From Sphingomonas hylomeconis (GTDB lineage Bacteria > Pseudomonadota > Alphaproteobacteria > Sphingomonadales > Sphingomonadaceae), in assembly GCF_025370105.1 (NCBI RefSeq), contig NZ_JANQBK010000001.1, positions 620,001 through 684,000 on the forward strand: DNA of 64,000 bases, given 5' to 3'. The notes below the pieces were generated by a model that made no database searches, was not told the origin of the DNA, and saw only the letters and a program-made list of their open reading frames with translations. The position numbers were made by a program, and so were the translations under genes. Of this stretch, positions 59,058 through 64,000 are shown piece after piece. Numbering within the stretch: the first letter of the stretch is position 1; every line of letters begins with the position of its first letter.

Positions 59058-60289
59058 GCCCAGACCTCAATCCAGTCGCGCGCGGCCTGTGACGAGTCGC
59101 TGTCGAGCGAAGCGGCAAGCGCGGCGTCGATCCCGGGCTCGGAGACGCCGCCCCACGCGAGCAGTGCATGCGCCTTGGCGATGATCGCGGCGCGGTCCAT
59201 CGGCCGCTCGGGATCGCCCAGCGTATCGATCAGCGTCACTTCGCCGCTGGCGCTGCGCACCGTCGCGCCGAAATGGGCGGGGTAGCGCGCGGTGAATTCG
59301 CCATCCTCGCGCACGCTTATCCGCGCGCGCGCCGCGGCCAGCGACGCGACGCTGTCAGGCTCGAAATCGGCCAGTTCGGGCATGCCGCGCTCGGCGACGA
59401 TCGCGACGGCATGCTGCAACGAAAACTTCGCCTCAATCACGCTGGCGGGGGCCGGGCGGTCGCAAAAGGTGATCGCGTCCGCATAGGTCGCGATCTCGAT
59501 CGCGCCGTGCAGATGCCCCTGGCGCTTGAGCTCGAGTGCGGCGTCGATCGCCGGGTGCGCGTGGCGGCACGCGCCCCACGGCTTGAAACTGACCTCGCCG
59601 ATCCGCCAGCCCTCGCCCAGCACCAGCGGGCGCGGCGTTTCGCATGTTGCGGCATGCAGGCCAAGCGGCCCGTCGAGCATCGCGCGCGGCCCGGTCACGC
59701 CCTGTACGGCAAGGCGCGCGGCGCGCCGCCCCGTGTCGACCACATGGGCGATATGCCATTGTTTCGCATCGTTGGGTTCGCGACGCATCTGCCACAACCC
59801 GCCCGCGACTGACCCCGCCAGCCCGAGCGCGGCGACGTAGGCCTCTGCATCGGCACCAGCGAGGCTGGCCGCCGTGGCGGCGGCGCCGAAGCCGCCCGCG
59901 GTCGCGCTGTTATGATAGAAGCCGTAATGCCGTGCATCGAAGGTCGCGCCGATGGCGATGACCGCTTCGTAGCCGCGGACGGCGGCGCTCAGCACTGTCG
60001 CCATATCAGTGGTGGCGTCCATCAGGGCGGTCGGCCAGACCACGGGGCCGGGATGCAGGATCGCACCGCGATGGACATCGTCCATCTCCAGGACGTTGCC
60101 GAGCCACGCCGCGCGTTCGATCGGCCGTTCGCCCGCCAGCTTGCGCGCGATCGGGCTTTGCCGGGCGGCGCCGACACAGGCGAGCCAATCAAGCAGGTGC
60201 AGACGCGCGCGTTGCTGCGAAGCCGGGTCGACCGTGCGCACGAGATGGGCGGCCATCGTTTCCGTCAGCGTGGCGGCATTGGCGCTCAT
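59054..60289 (-). CDS. MmgE/PrpD family protein (copy 2)
   Basis: A 411-residue MmgE/PrpD protein that differs clearly from its tandem neighbour. The active-site stretch reads LGNVLEMDDVHRGAILHPGP near 62-81 (family DDTH-like) and the lid FKPWGACRHAHPAIDAALEL near 255-274. Low similarity between the copies suggests two different reactions or a heteromer, not a recent duplication. Overlaps both neighbours by four bases. Confidence 0.9.
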   Translation of the reverse strand: MSANAATLTETMAAHLVRTVDPASQQRARLHLLDWLACVGAARQSPIARKLAGERPIERAAWLGNVLEMDDVHRGAILHPGPVVWPTALMDATTDMATVLSAAVRGYEAVIAIGATFDARHYGFYHNSATAGGFGAAATAASLAGADAEAYVAALGLAGSVAGGLWQMRREPNDAKQWHIAHVVDTGRRAARLAVQGVTGPRAMLDGPLGLHAATCETPRPLVLGEGWRIGEVSFKPWGACRHAHPAIDAALELKRQGHLHGAIEIATYADAITFCDRPAPASVIEAKFSLQHAVAIVAERGMPELADFEPDSVASLAAARARISVREDGEFTARYPAHFGATVRSASGEVTLIDTLGDPERPMDRAAIIAKAHALLAWGGVSEPGIDAALAASLDSDSSQAARDWIEVWA

Positions 60290-61365
60290 CCGCCGAGCGC
60301 CGGGGTGGGGGCGGGGGTCCAGGGCGCGCCAGCGAAGCGGATCGCCGGCACAAGATGATGCGCGCCATCGCTCTCGATCAGCAAGCCGCGTTCGGCGACA
60401 TGCGCCTGGCGTAGCGCCTCGGCGAAATCGAGCACCGGCGCGAAGGCGACATCGCGGTGCGCGAACCATGCGGTCCATTCGTCCCGTGTACGAGCCGCGA
60501 AGGTTTCCCGCAGGAACGCGATCGCCGGCATCTGGGCGTCGCCTGCCTCGCTCTCGGCCGAGGCGATCAGGTCGCTTCGGTCGAGCGCAGAAAGCAGGGT
60601 GCGGACGAACTTGGGCTCGCGTCCGCCGAGCGCGACGTGGCGCCCGTCGGCGGTGCGATAGACCTGGTAGAAGGCGGCACCGCCGAGCGAGCGTTGGCTC
60701 GCCGAGCGTGGCGCTGGGCCACCGGCCAGCGCATCGCCTGCGATGTGCACGCACCATGGCAGCAGCGAATCAAACATCGCGATATCGAGAACACTGCCGC
60801 GCCCGGTCTTTTCGCGGCCGATCAGCGCCATCAGCACCGCGGACAGCGCGGTCAGCCCGCCCGCCATGTCGGCGGCGGGAACGCCGGGCACCACCGGCAT
60901 GCCGTCCGCCCCGTCATTGACCGAGAGAAAACCGGCCAGCGCCTGGACCACGATGTCATGCGCGGGATGATCGGCGAGACCGCCCGACTGGCCGAACGCG
61001 CTGATCGAGCAATAGATCACGCGCGGCGCGCGTTCCGCGACCAGTTCGGGCGCGAAGCCAAGCCGTGCCATCACGCCGGGTCGGAAACCCTCGACGAACA
61101 CGTCGGCGCCGGCGATCAATTCCCACAGCTGCGCCTTGCCGTGGTCGGTCTTGAGATCGATCACCTGGCTTGTCTTGCCGCGGTTGAGGTTGCGGAACCA
61201 CACCGAATGGCCGTTCTCGAACGGCGCCATCCGGCGCACGGGATCGCCCGCCGGCGGCTCGATCTTGATGACCTCGGCGCCCTGATCAGCCATCATCACG
61301 GTCATCATCGGGCCCGGAAAGAATTGCGAGCAATCGACGACTCGGATCCCGGTCAGGCTACCCAT
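60286..61365 (-). CDS. Family III CoA-transferase (CaiB/BaiF), copy 1
   Basis: A 359-residue CaiB/BaiF-type CoA-transferase, moving CoA between carboxylic acids. N-terminal GIRVVDCSQFFPGPMMTVMM, NLNRGKTSQVIDLKTDHGKA and the catalytic Asp in HPAHDIVVQALAGF near 139-152 are visible. Slightly shorter than the ~400-residue norm. Tandem with a second transferase; its ATG overlaps that gene's stop (TGATG-type). Donor and acceptor are unknown; succinyl-CoA is a common donor in the family. Confidence 0.92.
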   Translation of the reverse strand: MGSLTGIRVVDCSQFFPGPMMTVMMADQGAEVIKIEPPAGDPVRRMAPFENGHSVWFRNLNRGKTSQVIDLKTDHGKAQLWELIAGADVFVEGFRPGVMARLGFAPELVAERAPRVIYCSISAFGQSGGLADHPAHDIVVQALAGFLSVNDGADGMPVVPGVPAADMAGGLTALSAVLMALIGREKTGRGSVLDIAMFDSLLPWCVHIAGDALAGGPAPRSASQRSLGGAAFYQVYRTADGRHVALGGREPKFVRTLLSALDRSDLIASAESEAGDAQMPAIAFLRETFAARTRDEWTAWFAHRDVAFAPVLDFAEALRQAHVAERGLLIESDGAHHLVPAIRFAGAPWTPAPTPALGG

Positions 61366-62570
61366 CAGACCACACCGTCGCGGCGCAGCGCCGCGATTTC
61401 GTCGGGATCGTAGCCCGCTTCGGCAAGCACCGAATCGGTATCCTGGCCGAGCAGCGGCGCCGCCCGGTTGGGCAGGCGCTGCCCGTCGATCCGGATCGGG
61501 TTGGCGAGCACCCGCAGCGCGGCGCGATCGGCATGCGGCACCTCGTCCACCATGCCCGTCTCGGCGAGATAGGGATTGTCCAGCGCTTCATCGAGACCAT
61601 ACACCGGCGCGACCGGCATATGGCCCTGCAATGCCGCCAGCCAATGGGCTGTCGGATATGCGGTAAGGATAGAATCGAGCACCTGCGTCAGCACGTCGCG
61701 GTTGGCGGTGCGCTCGGCCGGTGTGGCAAAGCGCGGATCCTGCGCGAGCTCGGGTCGGCCGATGCGATCGACCAGGACCGTCCAGAATTTCGGCAGCTGC
61801 GCCATGACGAAGATCCAGCCATCGGCGGTGCGATACAGCTGGCTCGGCGTAACCGACGGGTGGCTCGAGCGCGGCGTGCGCGTCACCACATCGCCCTCAT
61901 TCAAATACCACATGGCGGGATAGCTGGTCTGGTGGAGCGCTGCCGACAGCAGATCGACGTCAACGTCGCGACCCACGCCGGTATCCTTGGCGGCGAGCAA
62001 GGCGGCCAGCAACCCGATCGACATCATTGTGCCGGTCATGAAATCGACGATCGACAGCCCGAACCGCGATGGCGGTCCGTCCGGTTCTCCGGTCAGCGAC
62101 AGGAATCCCGCCTCCGCCTGCATCAGATAATCGTAGCCCGGCCATTTCTCGCGACTGTTTCCGCGGCCATAGGCAGACAGATGCGCGCAGACGATCGCCG
62201 GGTTGACGGCCTTCAGCGCGTCATAGGTCAGCCCCAGTTTCGCGGGCAGGTCGCCGCGCTGATTATTGGCTACCGCATGGCTGCGGGAAACCAGCTTGTG
62301 GAATACCTCCTGGCCGGCGGCGGTTTTCAGATCGAGCGTGATCGAGCGTTTGTTGAGGTTGAAGCTCTGGAAGAACAGGCTTTCCCGGGCACGCAGGAAA
62401 TGCGGCCCGACCGCGCGCGCCGTGTCTCCCTCGGCACTTTCGACCTTGATCACCTCGGCGCCGAGCTGGGCGAGGAACATGGTGCCGTAGGGCCCGGCAC
62501 CATATTGCTCGGCAGAAAGGATCCGATAGCCGGCCAGCGGCAGGGGGCGGGGCGTGTCCTCGCTCATCAT
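61365..62570 (-). CDS. Family III CoA-transferase (CaiB/BaiF), copy 2
   Basis: A 401-residue CaiB/BaiF-type CoA-transferase with LAQLGAEVIKVESAEGDTAR, FNLNKRSITLDLKTAAGQEV and the catalytic Asp in WPGYDYLMQAEAGF near 141-154. The SREKWPGYDY stretch and overall length match succinyl-CoA:dicarboxylate (for example mesaconate or itaconate) transferases, a suggestion only. ATG 62570 or 62567 overlaps the dehydrogenase stop (ATGATGA). Confidence 0.92.
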   Translation of the reverse strand: MMSEDTPRPLPLAGYRILSAEQYGAGPYGTMFLAQLGAEVIKVESAEGDTARAVGPHFLRARESLFFQSFNLNKRSITLDLKTAAGQEVFHKLVSRSHAVANNQRGDLPAKLGLTYDALKAVNPAIVCAHLSAYGRGNSREKWPGYDYLMQAEAGFLSLTGEPDGPPSRFGLSIVDFMTGTMMSIGLLAALLAAKDTGVGRDVDVDLLSAALHQTSYPAMWYLNEGDVVTRTPRSSHPSVTPSQLYRTADGWIFVMAQLPKFWTVLVDRIGRPELAQDPRFATPAERTANRDVLTQVLDSILTAYPTAHWLAALQGHMPVAPVYGLDEALDNPYLAETGMVDEVPHADRAALRVLANPIRIDGQRLPNRAAPLLGQDTDSVLAEAGYDPDEIAALRRDGVV

Positions 62571-63763
62571 GCGGGGTTCCGCTTGATCCACTGCTTCGAG
62601 ATGATGATCCGCTGCATCTCGTTCGTGCCTTCGCCGATGCACATCAGCAGCGCATCGCGATAATAACGTTCGATCTCATATTCCTTCGAATAAGCGTAAC
62701 CGCCGAAGATCCGCATCGCCTCCTCCGAATTGCGGACAGCCGCTTCGGATGCGTAATATTTAGCCATACCTGCCTCCATGTCGCAGCGGTCGCCGCGATC
62801 ATAGGCCTCGGCGGCATCGAAGGTCAGCAGCCGCGCCGCGCGCGCGCGCGTCACCATCTCGCCGATCTTCAGCTGGATCGCCTGATGCTCGGCGATCGGC
62901 TTGCCCATCGTCTCGCGGACTTGCGCATATTCGGTGGCGAGCCGCAGTGACCCTTCGGCCAGGCCGACACCGCGCGCTGCGACGTTGATCCGACCAAGTT
63001 CGAGACCGCCGGTCGCCTGGAAGAATCCCTTGCCCTCGACCCCACCGATCAGGTTCGTTGCGGGAATACGGTAATTGTCGAACACCAGTTCGGCGGAATC
63101 GATCGACTTGTAGCCGAGTTTGTCGAACTTCTTGCCGACCGTGAACCCATCTGCCTTGGGGGCAATGAACAGGCTCATGCCCTTGTAGCGCGGATCGGCA
63201 GACTGATCGGTCTTGACGAGGAGCGCGAAGCAGCTCCCGTGGACGCCATTGGAAATCCAGGTCTTGGTGCCGTTGATGACATAGTCATCGCCGTCACGCA
63301 CGGCGGTCATACGGATCGCCTGAAGATCGGTGCCGGCATTGGGCTCGGTCAGCGCCAGGCCACCGCGAATCTCGCCACTGGCCAGTTTCGGCAGCCATTC
63401 ACGCTTCTGCTCTTCGGTGCCGAAGCGCTGGATCGCAACCGCCAGCATCAGATGCGAATTGAAGATGCCGGTTACCGCCATCCAATAGGAAGAGATCAGC
63501 GCGACGATCTTGGCATAGGTAACGGCTGGCAGCCCCAGACCGCCATATTCCGGATCGATCACCGCACCGAACAAGCCCAGCTCGGCCATCTGGTTGACGA
63601 TTTCTTCAGGCCAGATGTCGCCGTGATCGTGTTTCATCACCACCGGCCTGACGTCGCGATCGACCCAGCGCGAAATCGTGTGAAGCAGTGCTTCCTCCTC
63701 TTCGGGAGGCAATTGCGCCACGGCGGTGCGGGTTTCCGAATTGCTCATTCTGCGATCAATCAT
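62567..63763 (-). CDS. Acyl-CoA dehydrogenase
   Basis: A ~393-residue FAD-dependent acyl-CoA dehydrogenase: LALTEPNAGTDLQAIRMTA near 137-155, YVINGTKTWISNGVHGS near 163-179 and the catalytic Glu in LMCIGEGTNEMQRIII near 375-390. Likely introduces a double bond into the CoA ester made by the ligase or transferases. ATG 63748 (MSNSETR) is an alternative start to 63763, where the gene would overlap the MaoC stop. Confidence 0.93.
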   Translation of the reverse strand: MIDRRMSNSETRTAVAQLPPEEEEALLHTISRWVDRDVRPVVMKHDHGDIWPEEIVNQMAELGLFGAVIDPEYGGLGLPAVTYAKIVALISSYWMAVTGIFNSHLMLAVAIQRFGTEEQKREWLPKLASGEIRGGLALTEPNAGTDLQAIRMTAVRDGDDYVINGTKTWISNGVHGSCFALLVKTDQSADPRYKGMSLFIAPKADGFTVGKKFDKLGYKSIDSAELVFDNYRIPATNLIGGVEGKGFFQATGGLELGRINVAARGVGLAEGSLRLATEYAQVRETMGKPIAEHQAIQLKIGEMVTRARAARLLTFDAAEAYDRGDRCDMEAGMAKYYASEAAVRNSEEAMRIFGGYAYSKEYEIERYYRDALLMCIGEGTNEMQRIIISKQWIKRNPA

Positions 63764-64000
63764 CCACGGGGCCGAAGCCGTTTTTCCAGATCAGCATGGT
63801 GCGGTTGAACGTGCATACCACGTCGCCATGCTGGTTGAGGCCTGTCGTCTTGACGGTGACGATGCCCTGTTCGGGCCGCGAGCCAGACTCGCGTTTTTCA
63901 AGGACTTCGCTCTCGGCGTACAGCGTGTCACCGGGAAACAGTGGGTGGGTCAGGCGGATATTGTCCCAGCCCAAATTGGCGACGGCCTTCTGACTGAGGT
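63756..64000 (-). CDS. MaoC-like dehydratase, C-terminal part (5' end outside window)
   Basis: The frame is open to the window edge; about 80 residues are visible. NLGWDNIRLTHPLFPGDTLY, AESEVLEKRESGSRPEQGIV and VKTTGLNQHGDVVCTFNRTM are the C-terminal half of a hot-dog-fold MaoC hydratase of the mesaconyl-CoA-hydratase-like group. It would hydrate the enoyl-CoA made by the adjacent dehydrogenase, compensating for the crotonase lacking hydratase residues. The operon therefore extends beyond 64000. Confidence 0.85.
   Translation of the reverse strand, partial: LSQKAVANLGWDNIRLTHPLFPGDTLYAESEVLEKRESGSRPEQGIVTVKTTGLNQHGDVVCTFNRTMLIWKNGFGPVDD

Noticed and set aside
57744..60289. Methylcitrate cycle (propionate degradation)
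   Set aside because: Two MmgE/PrpD proteins are present but no methylcitrate synthase or methylisocitrate lyase accompanies them.
61365..64000. Complete itaconate degradation unit
   Set aside because: CoA-transferase and MaoC hydratase fit, but no citramalyl-CoA lyase (CitE-like) is seen within the window.

Overview
The window is high-GC chromosomal DNA from an alphaproteobacterium, most likely a Sphingomonas-type member of the Sphingomonadaceae. Pointers are the coaX / RNase J / DUF1467 order, the DUF2336 protein, an S9 with a long N-terminal extension, zur next to merC, and intergenic palindromes of the GTCACCCCGGACTTGTTCCGGGG and GTCATCCTGAACTTGATTCAGG types. No rRNA, CRISPR array, phage block or recognisable transposase is present. 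There is one tRNA, Gln(TTG).

Layout. 0-2.3 kb: end of coaX, RNase J, a DUF1467 membrane protein. 2.3-2.9 kb: a GIY-YIG nuclease gene set between two copies of a ~110-bp palindromic repeat. 2.9-9.4 kb: a coiled-coil membrane protein and four further genes, three of which look like pseudoenzymes: an Hpt domain without its histidine, a nucleotidyltransferase/CDP-alcohol-transferase-like membrane protein without its motifs, and a histidine kinase whose phosphoacceptor is Ala. 9.4-11.6 kb: a lower-GC insert of poorly known genes bounded by an inverted repeat. 11.7-24 kb: housekeeping and metabolic genes (M1 peptidase, PRISE reductase with a divergent HxlR regulator, purF, hisI, MerR regulator plus acyl-CoA dehydrogenase, AlkX/YcaQ-like glycosylase, aldo/keto reductase). 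24-32.8 kb: EmrAB-type efflux under a MarR regulator, then a Fur-box-preceded TonB receptor with a PiuC-type dioxygenase, a DUF922 protein, a lipid-kinase-like protein and a phosphoesterase. 33-44.7 kb: core genes (rplM-rpsI, ctaA, merC-zur, dxs, tlyA, tspO, ubiK, ybjN-like, proC, ilvE, tRNA-Gln).

45.1-64 kb, directly after tRNA-Gln, is an accessory catabolic region. From the right edge down to about 47.1 kb at least nineteen minus-strand genes lie end to end, most sharing ATGA, GTGA or TGATG overlaps, so they read as one very long operon that continues beyond the window. It encodes a MaoC hydratase, acyl-CoA dehydrogenase, two family III CoA-transferases, two MmgE/PrpD proteins, a PaaK-like CoA ligase, an amidase, a RedY/HapK-like protein, an SDR, a PuuE-type deacetylase, a crotonase without the hydratase glutamates, a two-domain VOC protein, an Asp/Glu-racemase-fold protein with one active-site Cys, an MDR oxidoreductase, an unknown protein, an AhpD-like protein, an alpha/beta hydrolase with a His at the nucleophile elbow, and a DUF1330 protein. 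I cannot match this set to a pathway I know. It looks like CoA-dependent breakdown of a cyclic or amide-containing acid and is the best candidate for an undescribed system here.
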